Assembly (NCBI GenBank): GCA_002482645.1
Contig: DLGJ01000010.1
Location: 1 to 60,442, forward strand
Direction: 5' to 3'
DNA from: Hyphomicrobiaceae bacterium UBA7697
Lineage (GTDB): Bacteria > Pseudomonadota > Alphaproteobacteria > Rhizobiales > Methyloligellaceae
DNA length: 60,442 nt
Positions 1-8,449 of this stretch are shown piece after piece (within the stretch, counting starts at the first letter, position 1; every line of letters starts with the position of its first letter). Position numbers and translations under genes: made by a program. The notes beneath the pieces were generated by a model. It made no database searches. It worked only from the letters and a program-made list of their open reading frames with translations, and was not told where the DNA came from.

Positions 1-244
1 TGAGACTCGCCGCGGAGTAACGACATGTCATTGCGTGGCTCCGCCTTCTATTCTTGCCGTCGCGGGAAACGCGACGAGCCCGTGCCTATTCGTGGGCGCG
101 GAAACGATATCGGCCGTGGCCGGACGATTTGCCCGTTCCGGCCGCTTCCGCGGCGGCTAGACGCCTGACTTGGAGTTTCGACTTGGAGTTTCTTACCGGT
201 GTCGCGGCGGCGTCGCGGCACCCCGATGCGATTTTGGGAGTTCG
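1..244. other. Leading non-coding stretch upstream of the HaoB-like gene
   Basis: I find no convincing gene here. The reading frame that continues into the HaoB-like protein has a TTG codon at 170, but the residues it adds are arginine- and glycine-rich and look like read-through. If the usual haoA-haoB order holds, the end of a hydroxylamine oxidoreductase gene would lie just to the left, outside the window. Confidence 0.4.
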
Positions 245-1264
245 ATGTCCGACGCAGTCAAGCGCACGAAGCGTCTATCCGTGTCCTGGGGACCGCTCGT
301 CTTGATGGCCGCGGGCGCGCTTCTCATCGGTCTGGCCGTCAACTCGGCATTGCAACCGGCGGAATTGCCCTACGAGAAGACGTTCGTGGAGGCCCAGCCC
401 GGCGCCTACAAAGCGGTCGCGCTGCAGGATGCCGGATCGGGCACGCCGGTAGTCAGGAAAATGGAGTTGCGGACCCCGGGAGTTCGCGGAACCCTCGCGA
501 CAGCGAACGTCGCGACCGGTGCCGACGGCCGAAACGTGCCGCTCAATTGGCAAAACAATGTCACAGAGCCCGTGCTTTTCGCGGACCTTTCCGAAAACGA
601 GGTTGGCACGGTCCTCGCCGCAATTCGTAAGCACCTTTCCTCCGATGCCGTGGTGCTGTCGTGGTGGGATTTGTCCCGGAAGATCCGCTTCATAGCCGAG
701 CGCGAGGCGCCGCTCGACGACCCAGAGGCGCGCGGGCTCATTCTGCCGAATGCATGGAGTGAAGCCGCGGATCGTATCGCCGATTCAGAACGTGCGTTCT
801 GGGGCGAGGGCGTTCCGCAATCCGACGAAAAGAAATTCACGCATTTCATTGACGCCCTATCGCTCGATGAGACGCAGGGGAGCGAAGCTCTTCGAACATT
901 GGCTCCCGGAAAGGACGTCTATGTCGCGGTCCATCTCTCCGATATCTGGAAGATGGCGGCGGCCCGGCCCGATCAGATCGAAATTGGTTACAAGGACTTT
1001 CCCGGTTCTGGCCAATCCCACGGGGTCCGAAAGGCGGCGTTGGAATGGATCAAGGAGCAGAAGATCGACGGTCCGTATGCCGTTGAACTCGTCGGCAACG
1101 CGGCGCGGCTGCACTATCTAAAAGGCAAGAAGGGCTCCGACATGCTGATAACCAAAATCCTGCCCTTCTCCACGTCGAACCCGATGCAGCTCGACCAGCT
1201 GGATCTCGTCTATCAGCATCGAGGATTCTGGATCTACAAACTCAGGACAAGCAGCGGAGCCTAG
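245..1264 (+). CDS. haoB: HaoB-like hydroxylamine oxidation-associated membrane protein
   Basis: This 339-residue protein has one N-terminal membrane segment (about residues 15-35) and then a soluble domain predicted to lie in the periplasm. The ATG at 245 is preceded by GGGAG at a good distance, so I prefer it to the TTG at 170. The central WWDLSRKI stretch and the C-terminal part around LVYQHRGFWIYKL resemble what I recall of HaoB, encoded beside hydroxylamine oxidoreductase (haoA) in ammonia oxidisers and methanotrophs. HaoB has no firmly established biochemical role. The flanking ccm genes, which make c-type cytochromes, suit a partner of a multiheme enzyme. The family call rests on recalled motifs, and an unrelated single-span protein is possible. 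Confidence 0.5.
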   Translation: MSDAVKRTKRLSVSWGPLVLMAAGALLIGLAVNSALQPAELPYEKTFVEAQPGAYKAVALQDAGSGTPVVRKMELRTPGVRGTLATANVATGADGRNVPLNWQNNVTEPVLFADLSENEVGTVLAAIRKHLSSDAVVLSWWDLSRKIRFIAEREAPLDDPEARGLILPNAWSEAADRIADSERAFWGEGVPQSDEKKFTHFIDALSLDETQGSEALRTLAPGKDVYVAVHLSDIWKMAAARPDQIEIGYKDFPGSGQSHGVRKAALEWIKEQKIDGPYAVELVGNAARLHYLKGKKGSDMLITKILPFSTSNPMQLDQLDLVYQHRGFWIYKLRTSSGA

Positions 1265-1292
1265 GTAAGTTATGATCGCCGGCCGCCGGCCG

Positions 1293-1730
1293 TCACTTCA
1301 CGGCTTCGGGTGTCTCATACGCCTTCAAGGCATCGGCAACTTCGCGCGGCATGTAATTCTCGTCATGCTTGGCCAGTATGGTCGAAGCCTCAAGCGCTCC
1401 ATCCACGATGACGCCCTCGGCAACAACACCCTGCTCCTCTCGAAATAGATCCGGCAGGATTCCCCGATAGCGTACGTCAATCGCGTTTGCGCCATCGGTA
1501 ATGCGGAAGGCCACGTCCATCCCATCGGCTTGGCGCTTTACGCTGTCTTTCTCCACAAGCCCGCCAAGCCGGGTTTGCGTGCCCGCGGCAACCGCGCCGC
1601 TTCGTACGTCGCTGGGCGTATGAAAGAAGACAATATTTTCGCGGAACGCGCTCAACATGAGAAGAACGGACGCCGCAAGAACGACGGCAGCGAAGAAAAT
1701 CAGGAGGCCGCGTTTCGCTTTTCTGTTCAT
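1293..1730 (-). CDS. ccmE: Cytochrome c maturation heme chaperone CcmE
   Basis: CcmE carries heme covalently in the periplasm and hands it to the CcmF/CcmH ligation machinery. The 145-residue protein has an N-terminal anchor (about residues 8-28), an OB-fold domain and the diagnostic HDENY motif with heme-binding His122 and Tyr126. Length is normal for the family. It is the last gene of the leftward ccmF-G-H-I-E run, separated from ccmI by about 225 bases with no recognisable gene, so it may have its own promoter. In many alphaproteobacteria ccmE lies between ccmI and ccmF, so this order is a rearrangement. Confidence 0.93.
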   Translation of the reverse strand: MNRKAKRGLLIFFAAVVLAASVLLMLSAFRENIVFFHTPSDVRSGAVAAGTQTRLGGLVEKDSVKRQADGMDVAFRITDGANAIDVRYRGILPDLFREEQGVVAEGVIVDGALEASTILAKHDENYMPREVADALKAYETPEAVK

Positions 1731-1954
1731 GGCGTAACTCTCAGCTCAAGCGTGACAACCGAATGCATTGTCGTGCGCCCCGTTCGATTTCCATCGCCTA
1801 CCTGTGGCAGACCTCGAAGTCTCGGGGAACGCCAAACCGTGACGGTCCGAAAGGGACGTACCCTGTCTGTTCGGCAGTCCCGGTCGTCTCCGGAGGCTTG
1901 GTCCGCTTGCTGTCCTGCACGTCACAATTGGCTTCATCGCGGTTGCGCTCGATT

Positions 1955-2965
1955 CTACTCGCTGGGAACAGGCGTTGTGGACTTGGCATCCGGGTTGGTG
2001 CTGCCCGCGGAGGCCGTATCGAGTTCCCGCAAGAGACCTGTGACGGCAATCTTGGCTTTGGAGTCTTCCTCCACCAGCGCGGAGAGCTGCGTTAGAGTCT
2101 TTCGGGCTTCATCGATCTCGTGACGCTTGACGAGCCCCAGGCTCTTGAGCCAGAGCGCCTCCGGCTTCTTCGGGTCGCTTACAAGCAAGTCGTCGACGAT
2201 CTTTTCGCCTTCGTCGATATAGGTGTCTTTCTCGGACCGGATTAGAGCCGAGGCAAGAACCAGCCTTATCCCGGGATCGTCGGGCGCCATCGTTTGGGCT
2301 TTGCGGTAAAGTGCGACGGACTCGTCTTCCCGGTCGAGAACGCGATAGCTGCGAGCCAGCATGATCACGTCATCGATGCTTGGATTGCCTGCATTTACGC
2401 GGCTTTCGAGCCTTGCGACCATTGCGCCGACATCGGGTGTGCCGTCGGGCCCGATCATGGGCCCTCGGTTGCCTTGCGATGCTGGCGGAGGAGTCGCTGG
2501 GGTCATCCCCGCCATCGTACTTGGCAAGGGGATGCGCCCATCCGCATGAGGGTTCGAGTCGGACCGCACATCGTTCCGGTTGAGCAACAGCGCGAGTGAC
2601 GAGGCGCTGACGATGACGGCAAGCGCCACCGCAAGTCCCAGACGTGGATAGTTCCGCGCCGGTGGCGTGCTGCTTTCGACCTTGCGCGACTTTCCGAGCC
2701 GGGCTGCTGCTTCTTCTGCTTCCGACATGAGTCTGTTCCTCTGTTCGTTGTGGTCGGACACATCGATCCGGTTTTCGGACAATGCAATGTCGAGCGCCAC
2801 CATCTCGCCGACGAGACGGTCCTTTTCCTGCTTCCACGCCGCCGCCTTCGAATTGCTTTCGAGCTCTCCGTCGCTCGAAGGGTTCGCGCGGCCCGTCAGC
2901 AATGGATACACGGTCCAGGCGGCAACCAAGGCGCACATCACAACTATCGCCAGAAGCATCGTCAA
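1955..2965 (-). CDS. ccmI: Cytochrome c biogenesis protein CcmI (CycH)
   Basis: CcmI holds apocytochrome c for heme attachment at the CcmF/H complex. The 336-residue protein has the bipartite family layout: an N-terminal hairpin with a first membrane span at residues 1-20 and a second around 115-130, then a periplasmic TPR-like domain from about residue 180 (repeated helices with alanine and leucine spacing). Its ATG overlaps the ccmH stop by four bases (ATGA), which indicates translational coupling. The segment around 140-175 is proline-rich and probably a linker. Confidence 0.88.
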   Translation of the reverse strand: MTMLLAIVVMCALVAAWTVYPLLTGRANPSSDGELESNSKAAAWKQEKDRLVGEMVALDIALSENRIDVSDHNEQRNRLMSEAEEAAARLGKSRKVESSTPPARNYPRLGLAVALAVIVSASSLALLLNRNDVRSDSNPHADGRIPLPSTMAGMTPATPPPASQGNRGPMIGPDGTPDVGAMVARLESRVNAGNPSIDDVIMLARSYRVLDREDESVALYRKAQTMAPDDPGIRLVLASALIRSEKDTYIDEGEKIVDDLLVSDPKKPEALWLKSLGLVKRHEIDEARKTLTQLSALVEEDSKAKIAVTGLLRELDTASAGSTNPDAKSTTPVPSE

Positions 2966-3426
2966 AGCTCCAGTCGCTCGATACGGCGCAAGAGATCCTC
3001 GGTGTCCGAGACCTTTGCCGCCGTGGTAGTGGGATGCGCGCGCCGCCGGCGCAGTAGCAGGAGTACGACCAGAGCGCCCAACAGCAACGCGGATGCCGGG
3101 AAAATCCAGATCAGAAGGTTCGCGCCCCGCGCGTGCGGTTCCATGAGGATGAAATCGCCATAGCGTGCGACGAAGAAAGTACGAATTTCCTCATCGGTTC
3201 GGCCGGCGGACACCTGTTCCCGGATCAGATTTTTCAACTGGGTGGCAACCGCCGAGTGAGAGTCGTAGATGGTCTCGCCCTGGCACACCGGGCAACGCAG
3301 TTGCTGCGCGATCGTCTTGACTCGCGGTTCGATAGGATCCTCGACCTTGAACTCAGCCAGCGCGGCGCACATCATCGACGCTGTCAGCATCCAAGCGGCA
3401 AACGAGAGTGTAAACGCGCGGGTCAT
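2962..3426 (-). CDS. ccmH: Cytochrome c-type biogenesis protein CcmH (CycL)
   Basis: CcmH is the thiol-disulfide partner that keeps apocytochrome CXXCH cysteines reduced for heme ligation. The 154-residue protein has a signal peptide, the family's LRCPVCQ motif (Cys45 and Cys48), a three-helix domain and a C-terminal membrane segment (about 105-125). It lacks the TPR extension of the E. coli protein, which here is supplied by the separate ccmI. Both ends overlap neighbours by four bases. Confidence 0.93.
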   Translation of the reverse strand: MTRAFTLSFAAWMLTASMMCAALAEFKVEDPIEPRVKTIAQQLRCPVCQGETIYDSHSAVATQLKNLIREQVSAGRTDEEIRTFFVARYGDFILMEPHARGANLLIWIFPASALLLGALVVLLLLRRRRAHPTTTAAKVSDTEDLLRRIERLEL

Positions 3427-4001
3427 TGGGCGTTCTCCAAGAGCCGGATGTATTTTTCGGCATCGGGTAGCGTCAGCGGCCCGATATGGCGGGCCATGAC
3501 GGTGCCGCTCGCGTCGACGAAGAATGTTTCAGGCAGTCCGAAGACCCCGAAATCGACACCCGTACGCGCGTTTGGATCGGCCGCGGATGGATAGGGAAAC
3601 GCGCCGAATTCCTTAAGGAACCGTTCGGCATCCGCCTGCCTATCCTGATAGTTGATCCCGATGATCCGGATCTTGTCTTCACCGCCGAGAATTTGCCCGA
3701 GCTCCACGAGCACCTTGTGCTCCGCGCGGCACGCGCTGCACCAGGACGCCCAAAAATTGATGATGTGAGGCTTTCCGACGATATCGGGCGTGCCGATGGT
3801 CCCGCCGTCGCCCAACCTTGCGAGTTCGAACGTTGGAAGTGCGCGCCCGACAAGGGCCGATGGCATGAATGACGGGTCCCGCTTCAGCCCGTAGGCAAAT
3901 AGGACGAGTAGACCGGCAAGAACGCCGAGCAGCGTGGCCTTCCACCACCAGGTCCGGCCGTGTTGCGTGAATTTCGCGGGGGCCTCGTTCACGTTCGTCA
4001 T
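3423..4001 (-). CDS. ccmG: Periplasmic thiol-disulfide oxidoreductase CcmG/DsbE
   Basis: CcmG reduces the CcmH or apocytochrome disulfide during c-type cytochrome assembly. From the ATG at 4001, which overlaps the ccmF stop by four bases, the protein has 192 residues with a membrane anchor at about 20-37 and a thioredoxin fold. The active site is WCSAC (Cys88 and Cys91), and the residues around it fit the DsbE subfamily. A longer reading frame to 4112 runs into ccmF coding sequence and is not preferred. Confidence 0.93.
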   Translation of the reverse strand: MTNVNEAPAKFTQHGRTWWWKATLLGVLAGLLVLFAYGLKRDPSFMPSALVGRALPTFELARLGDGGTIGTPDIVGKPHIINFWASWCSACRAEHKVLVELGQILGGEDKIRIIGINYQDRQADAERFLKEFGAFPYPSAADPNARTGVDFGVFGLPETFFVDASGTVMARHIGPLTLPDAEKYIRLLENAQ

Positions 4002-5998
4002 GGATTTGCCGCCTCCGCTACATCGGGTGCGGTTCGTGCCGGAGCGGCATAGGTGCGGGCTTGCGAGAGGGCGAACAGAGAGCCGACGATCATCACCAGC
4101 CACCCCACCCATATCCAGCCGACGAGCGGGATGAAATAGGCACGAAGCGAAGCCCGCCCTCCGCCCAGTTCCTCGCCGACGACAAGATAGAGATCGCCCG
4201 AGAAGGTGGAGCGGATCGCCGATTCCGTCGTCGTCATCCCGCCTCTTGGGTAGGTTCTGCGCTGAGGCTGCATGAGCCCGGCATCGTCCGGTCCGGAGAA
4301 AACCTGCACATTGGCCTGAAGCGCGGCCCAGTTGGGTCCCTGCACCTGCTCCAGACCGTCAAACGTCAATGTGTAGGCGCCGATCTTGAACTGCTCTCCC
4401 GGCGCCACGGCGACGGTTTTCGTTTCCTGGAAGAGTCCGGACGCGAGAATACCGAAAACGACGATGGTCACGCCTAGGTGGACGATGAAGCCGCCGTAGC
4501 GGCGCCGGTTCCACAAAGCCGTGGCGATCAACCCCGCGAACCAGGACTTCCCGGAGATGTCGATGCGGGCCTTGGTGGACCGCCACGTGTCCAAAGCGAT
4601 ACTTGCCAGCACACATCCGATCCCCGCGAGCGCAAGCAGCGGAAGCAACGCGCGGACTCCAAAGAACCAGCCGGTCAGGAGACAGACGAGGGCCGCGCAG
4701 ATGGGTCCAGCCATGAGTTTTCGCAGTCGCGTCAGGTTGGACTTCCTCCAAGGAACGACGGGACCGATCGCCATGAGCCACACGATCGCGACCATGATTG
4801 GAAGGACGGTCTTGTTGAAGTACGGAGCCGCCACCGTGATCCGCTCGTCGGCCATGACCTCGACGGCCAGCGGATAGAGCGTCCCCAAGAAAACGGTCGC
4901 GGTGGCGACAACCAGGAACAAATTGTTGAAGAGAAGCGTGGACTCGCGTGAGAGCGAGCCATCGAGCCTCGCATTCGAGCGCAACGTGTCTGCCCGGAAT
5001 ATGAGAAGGCCGAAGCCGCCGAGCGTCACGATGCCGAGAAAGGCGAGGAGATAGGTTCCACGTGTGGGATCGACGGCGAATGCGTGAACCGAGGTCAGCA
5101 CGCCCGAGCGCACGAGGAAGGTTCCCAGGAGGGACAACGCGAATGTCGTGATGGCCAGGAACGCGTTCCAGCTCCGGAACAGATTCCTGTTCTCCTGAGC
5201 CATGATGGAGTGCAGCAGCGCGGTTCCGGTCAGCCAAGGCATGAGTGAGGCGTTCTCGACGGGATCCCAAGCCCAGTAGCCGCCCCAGCCGAGTTCGTAA
5301 TAGGCCCAGTAGCCGCCAAGCATGATGCCGCTCGTGAGCGCGAGCCAGGCAAACAAGGTCCACCGGCGCGTTGCCACCACCCATTCGGCGCCCGCGTTCC
5401 CCCGGATGAGCGCGGCGACGGCAAAGGCGAACGGAACCACGAAGCCGACATATCCGAGATAGAGCATCGGCGGGTGAATGATCAGTCCTGGATCCTGCAA
5501 AAGCGGATTGAGCTCACGGCCTTCCGCCGGCGCCGGAATGAGCTCCGTGAACGGACTGGAAAGAAAAAGGATCAGCACTTGGAACCCAACTTGCACGGCC
5601 GCCAAGGTTGCCATGACGTAGGGCATCGAGCGCGGATGGGTTTTCCAGTGAAAGAGAACGACGAGGGCGGAATAGAGCGTGAGAAACCAAAGCCACAGCA
5701 GGAGCGAACCCTCATGTGCGCCCCACAAGGCCGTAAGTCGATAGATCAGCGGGAGGTGTGTGTTCGAGTTCTGCGCCACGTACGCGACGGAGAAGTCGTT
5801 TTGGACAAAGGACCAAACGACCGTGAAACAGCCCAGCGTAACGAGCACGAAGTTCGCCAGCAGCGCCTGGCGGGCGACTTGATTGAAGACCGGTTGCTGC
5901 GTGGATGCGCCGTAGATCGAAGCGGCGATGCAGACGATCGCGAGGACGAGCGACAAGGCGGTCGCAACCATCCCAAGCTCTATGACAGATCCACTCAT
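3998..5998 (-). CDS. ccmF: Heme lyase subunit CcmF
   Basis: CcmF is the polytopic core of the holocytochrome c synthetase that receives heme from CcmE. The 666-residue protein has many membrane spans and the tryptophan-rich WWD region around GGYWAWDPVENASLMPW, with the usual conserved histidines, including WGAHEGS near the N-terminus. The start at 5998 (MSGSVIELG) matches the family N-terminus and overlaps the stop of the upstream MocR-type regulator by four bases. A longer open frame to 6532 is out-of-frame read-through of that regulator. Confidence 0.95.
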   Translation of the reverse strand: MSGSVIELGMVATALSLVLAIVCIAASIYGASTQQPVFNQVARQALLANFVLVTLGCFTVVWSFVQNDFSVAYVAQNSNTHLPLIYRLTALWGAHEGSLLLWLWFLTLYSALVVLFHWKTHPRSMPYVMATLAAVQVGFQVLILFLSSPFTELIPAPAEGRELNPLLQDPGLIIHPPMLYLGYVGFVVPFAFAVAALIRGNAGAEWVVATRRWTLFAWLALTSGIMLGGYWAYYELGWGGYWAWDPVENASLMPWLTGTALLHSIMAQENRNLFRSWNAFLAITTFALSLLGTFLVRSGVLTSVHAFAVDPTRGTYLLAFLGIVTLGGFGLLIFRADTLRSNARLDGSLSRESTLLFNNLFLVVATATVFLGTLYPLAVEVMADERITVAAPYFNKTVLPIMVAIVWLMAIGPVVPWRKSNLTRLRKLMAGPICAALVCLLTGWFFGVRALLPLLALAGIGCVLASIALDTWRSTKARIDISGKSWFAGLIATALWNRRRYGGFIVHLGVTIVVFGILASGLFQETKTVAVAPGEQFKIGAYTLTFDGLEQVQGPNWAALQANVQVFSGPDDAGLMQPQRRTYPRGGMTTTESAIRSTFSGDLYLVVGEELGGGRASLRAYFIPLVGWIWVGWLVMIVGSLFALSQARTYAAPARTAPDVAEAANP

Positions 5999-7533
5999 GA
6001 CGGCGTCCTTCGCTGCACGCCTGTTCCAGCCTCGTCGGATCGGCAGGATTCCCGGGACAGAGCCTGGGCCAACCGGGAAATTCCGTAGTCGATCTGCTTG
6101 GGTGTCATCGCGGCGTAGCCGAGAACGAGATATCTCCGGCTTTCCTCGAGAGAACCGAACTGGCGCGCCGCTCCCGTCGACATTGCGTAGACGCCGACGC
6201 CGTCTCTCAACGCGCGTTTCTCGATTTCCTCGGCCTCTGGGAGTCCGGCCGGTATGCGCCAAATGAGATGCATCCCCGCGTCCGCTCCCCGCACGTGACA
6301 CTTGCCGAAGTTCGTTTCGAGTGCCGCAAGGAGAGCATCGCGCCGCGCCAAATAGGTGCGCCGCATGCGCCGCAAGTGCCGCCGAAAGCCGCCGTCGAGC
6401 ATGAAGTCCGCCATGACGGACTGCTCCAGCCAGCTTTGACCATTGTTCATCAGAGCTTTGAGGCGGCGTGCCGGTTCCACCAAGGTCTTTGGCAGAACCA
6501 CATATCCGAGCCGCAGACCGGGCCCCATGCACTTGGAGAAGGTGCCCGTGTAGATTACGCGGTCGCTTCGATCGAGACCCTTGACGGCCGTGAGCGGCGC
6601 CCCGTTGAAGCGGAAATCGCTATCGTAGTCGTCTTCCACGATATAGGCGTCGCATCTGTCGGCCCACGCAAGCAGCTCCAGTCTGCGTGGAAGGCTAAGC
6701 GTCGCGCCCATGGGATATTGATGTGACGGCGTGAGATAGGCGACCGCTCTGGAAACGTCCGGTAGCTGCGCGACGTCAAGCCCGCACTCGTCGACGGGTA
6801 CGGGGTGAGGCTCGGCGCCGAAACTCTCGAAAACATAAGCCGCGCCTTGATAGCAGGGATTCTCGATGACGAGAGGTGTGCCCGTCTCGACGAGCAGCCG
6901 GGCGATGAGGTTGAACCCGTCCTGACAACCGGAGACGATAACGATCTGGTCGGCATCGACGACAATGCCACGGGCGGGCCCAAGGTGATCGGAGATCGCG
7001 ATTCGGAGCTTTTCGAGACCTTGCGGGTCGTTGTACTCCGTCAGCGAGGCGTGCGACCGTTGTAGCTGTCGCCAAATATGGCGCGACCAAACCTTCACGG
7101 GAAAGGACGCCGGATCCGGCCGGCCGATCCAGAAATCGGCCGTGAGGCGATCCGTATGCGGATTTCGCAAGGAGTGGGTTTGTAGAAATTGACGCGATCT
7201 TGGGGGAGACGGAGGGTCGGAGACCTTGCCATTCGCCGTGGGCATTTCGACATCGCCGATCCCCGTTGCGCTAACGACTTTTTCGTAGAGCGTTTCGGAC
7301 ACGAAGGTGCCGACCTGGGGTTTGGTATAGATGTAGCCTTCGGAGATGAGGCGATCGTAGGCCAGCACGGCAGTATTGCGTGAAATGCCCATTTGCAAGC
7401 TGAGCTCGCGCGTTCCCGGCAGAGGATCGCCAGCCTTCAGCTGCCCCTTCACGATCATCAACCGGATCTGTTCGAAGACCTGATTCTGAAGCGTGGATTT
7501 CGCCGCCTCGCTTACAGCAATTGGCAACTGCAT
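5995..7533 (-). CDS. MocR-family (GntR-HTH/aminotransferase-like) transcriptional regulator
   Basis: MocR proteins fuse a GntR-type winged helix to a fold-type I aminotransferase domain that binds pyridoxal phosphate as sensor. Here the winged helix is at about residues 10-80 (PLPGTRELSLQMGISRNTAV is the recognition region), followed by a linker and the aminotransferase-like domain. EDDYDSDFRF and a downstream SKCMGPGLRLGY segment contain the expected PLP Asp and Lys. I chose the ATG at 7533 because a G-rich ribosome binding site precedes it; the ATG at 7566 has none. Its stop overlaps the ccmF start, so it probably heads the ccm operon, an unusual partner for this family. Upstream tandem repeats and TGGTACCA sites are candidate operators. 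Confidence 0.85.
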   Translation of the reverse strand: MQLPIAVSEAAKSTLQNQVFEQIRLMIVKGQLKAGDPLPGTRELSLQMGISRNTAVLAYDRLISEGYIYTKPQVGTFVSETLYEKVVSATGIGDVEMPTANGKVSDPPSPPRSRQFLQTHSLRNPHTDRLTADFWIGRPDPASFPVKVWSRHIWRQLQRSHASLTEYNDPQGLEKLRIAISDHLGPARGIVVDADQIVIVSGCQDGFNLIARLLVETGTPLVIENPCYQGAAYVFESFGAEPHPVPVDECGLDVAQLPDVSRAVAYLTPSHQYPMGATLSLPRRLELLAWADRCDAYIVEDDYDSDFRFNGAPLTAVKGLDRSDRVIYTGTFSKCMGPGLRLGYVVLPKTLVEPARRLKALMNNGQSWLEQSVMADFMLDGGFRRHLRRMRRTYLARRDALLAALETNFGKCHVRGADAGMHLIWRIPAGLPEAEEIEKRALRDGVGVYAMSTGAARQFGSLEESRRYLVLGYAAMTPKQIDYGISRLAQALSRESCRSDEAGTGVQRRTPS

Positions 7534-7583
7534 TGCTGTTCCCCCCGGATGCACGGCCGCAGTCATATCGGGGCAAGGCCCAA

Positions 7584-7635
7584 GTCGATATCGTGTGTCG
7601 ATATCGTGTGTCGATATCGTGTGTCGATGTCATGC
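7584..7635. repeat. Tandem 13-bp repeat (three exact units plus a degenerate fourth)
   Basis: The unit GTCGATATCGTGT occurs three times head to tail at 7584-7596, 7597-7609 and 7610-7622, with a fourth degraded copy to 7635. Each unit contains the palindrome CGATATCG. It lies just upstream of the MocR-type gene, where direct repeats often bind these regulators. Confidence 0.85.
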
Positions 7636-7637
7636 CC

Positions 7638-7705
7638 CTGGTACCAGTTTATGCCGGTATTCCGGCAGTCACATAGAACCACGTTGCACGCAATCAATGG
7701 TACCA
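7638..7705. promoter_or_regulatory. Pair of TGGTACCA palindromes, candidate MocR operator
   Basis: Two identical TGGTACCA palindromes lie at 7639-7646 (extended to CTGGTACCAG) and 7698-7705, 59 bases apart, between the leftward regulator gene and the rightward phasin gene. Paired identical sites are typical of dimeric regulator operators; the link to MocR is by position only. Confidence 0.4.
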
Positions 7706-7896
7706 AAGCGGTGCGCTTGGGACTTGATGCCGGCGGCGCGGCGGCCTCGCGCCTGCCTGGTCCGGGATACGGCGCCGAACCCTGGAGACAGGCCGGCTGC
7801 CCAGTCAGTGCATCGTCAACATTCTGATGCTTAAGAGAAGTTTATATGTCCGGCAATTGTCTGGCAGCGCGGCGGTAATGGTCTTGCATTTTATTG

Positions 7897-7905
7897 TGCA
7901 GCGCA
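7897..7905. promoter_or_regulatory. Candidate PhaR-type box upstream of the phasin gene
   Basis: TGCAGCGCA fits the TGC-N3-GCA half-palindrome described for phasin repressors of the PhaR type. It lies about 60 bases before the phasin start, in a suitable place for autoregulated polyhydroxyalkanoate-granule genes. The match is short and could be chance. Confidence 0.3.
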
Positions 7906-7964
7906 CCATATCCCGGACTTGATCAACGCAGACCGCGACGTGCACTGCGGGAGGAGAGGTACAA

Positions 7965-8285
7965 ATGATTGAGCAGTTCAAGATTGGCGATGACTTTCAG
8001 AAATTCGGCAAAGACGGATTCGATGCCGTCTTTGGGTCCTTTGGTGAAGTGAACAAGGGCTTCCAGGCCATTGCCGCCGAGTGGACCGACTATTCCAAGA
8101 AGGCGTTCGAGGATTCGACCAACGCGTTCGAGCAGATCATCGGCGCCAAGTCGGTCGAACAAGCTGTCGAAATTCAGTCGAAATACGTCAAGAAGGCCTA
8201 CGAGGCGCACATCGCCGAGCTGACGAAACTCGGTGAGATGTATGCCAGTCTGATGCAGAGCGCGTTCAGGCCGCACGTGCGCTAA
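7965..8285 (+). CDS. Phasin family protein
   Basis: Phasins coat polyhydroxyalkanoate granules and limit their coalescence. The 106-residue protein is almost wholly amphipathic helix, with the spaced Phe/Ala/Lys pattern of the Phasin_2 family (FQAIAAEWTDYSKKAFEDS, then a coiled segment AVEIQSKYVKKAYEAHIAEL). A strong GGGAGGAGAGG site precedes the ATG. It is a single-gene unit: a long regulatory region lies before it and a rho-independent terminator follows. Confidence 0.85.
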   Translation: MIEQFKIGDDFQKFGKDGFDAVFGSFGEVNKGFQAIAAEWTDYSKKAFEDSTNAFEQIIGAKSVEQAVEIQSKYVKKAYEAHIAELTKLGEMYASLMQSAFRPHVR

Positions 8286-8317
8286 TAGCGCTTCGACTCA
8301 GGTGACGTTTAGAACGG

Positions 8318-8350
8318 AAGGCCCGGGGCGGAAGCCTCGGGCCTTGTTGT
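8318..8350 (+). terminator. Rho-independent terminator after the phasin gene
   Basis: An 11-bp GC-rich stem (8318-8328 pairing with 8335-8345, one G-U pair) closes a six-base loop and is followed by a T-rich tail. It also lies beyond the end of the convergent gcvP gene and may serve both. Confidence 0.75.
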
Positions 8351-8449
8351 GTTGCAGCTCTCGTAAGGGCGCGGCGCTCGGCCGGGGTGCCATTAGAATC
8401 CGGCGCTGGGAACGTCGGCCGGAGCGGCGCCGGCCGGCACGAACCGGCG

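Noticed and set aside
5995..7533. MocR-type genes annotated as metabolic aminotransferases
   Set aside because: Both carry an N-terminal GntR winged helix with the standard linker, which marks them as regulators.
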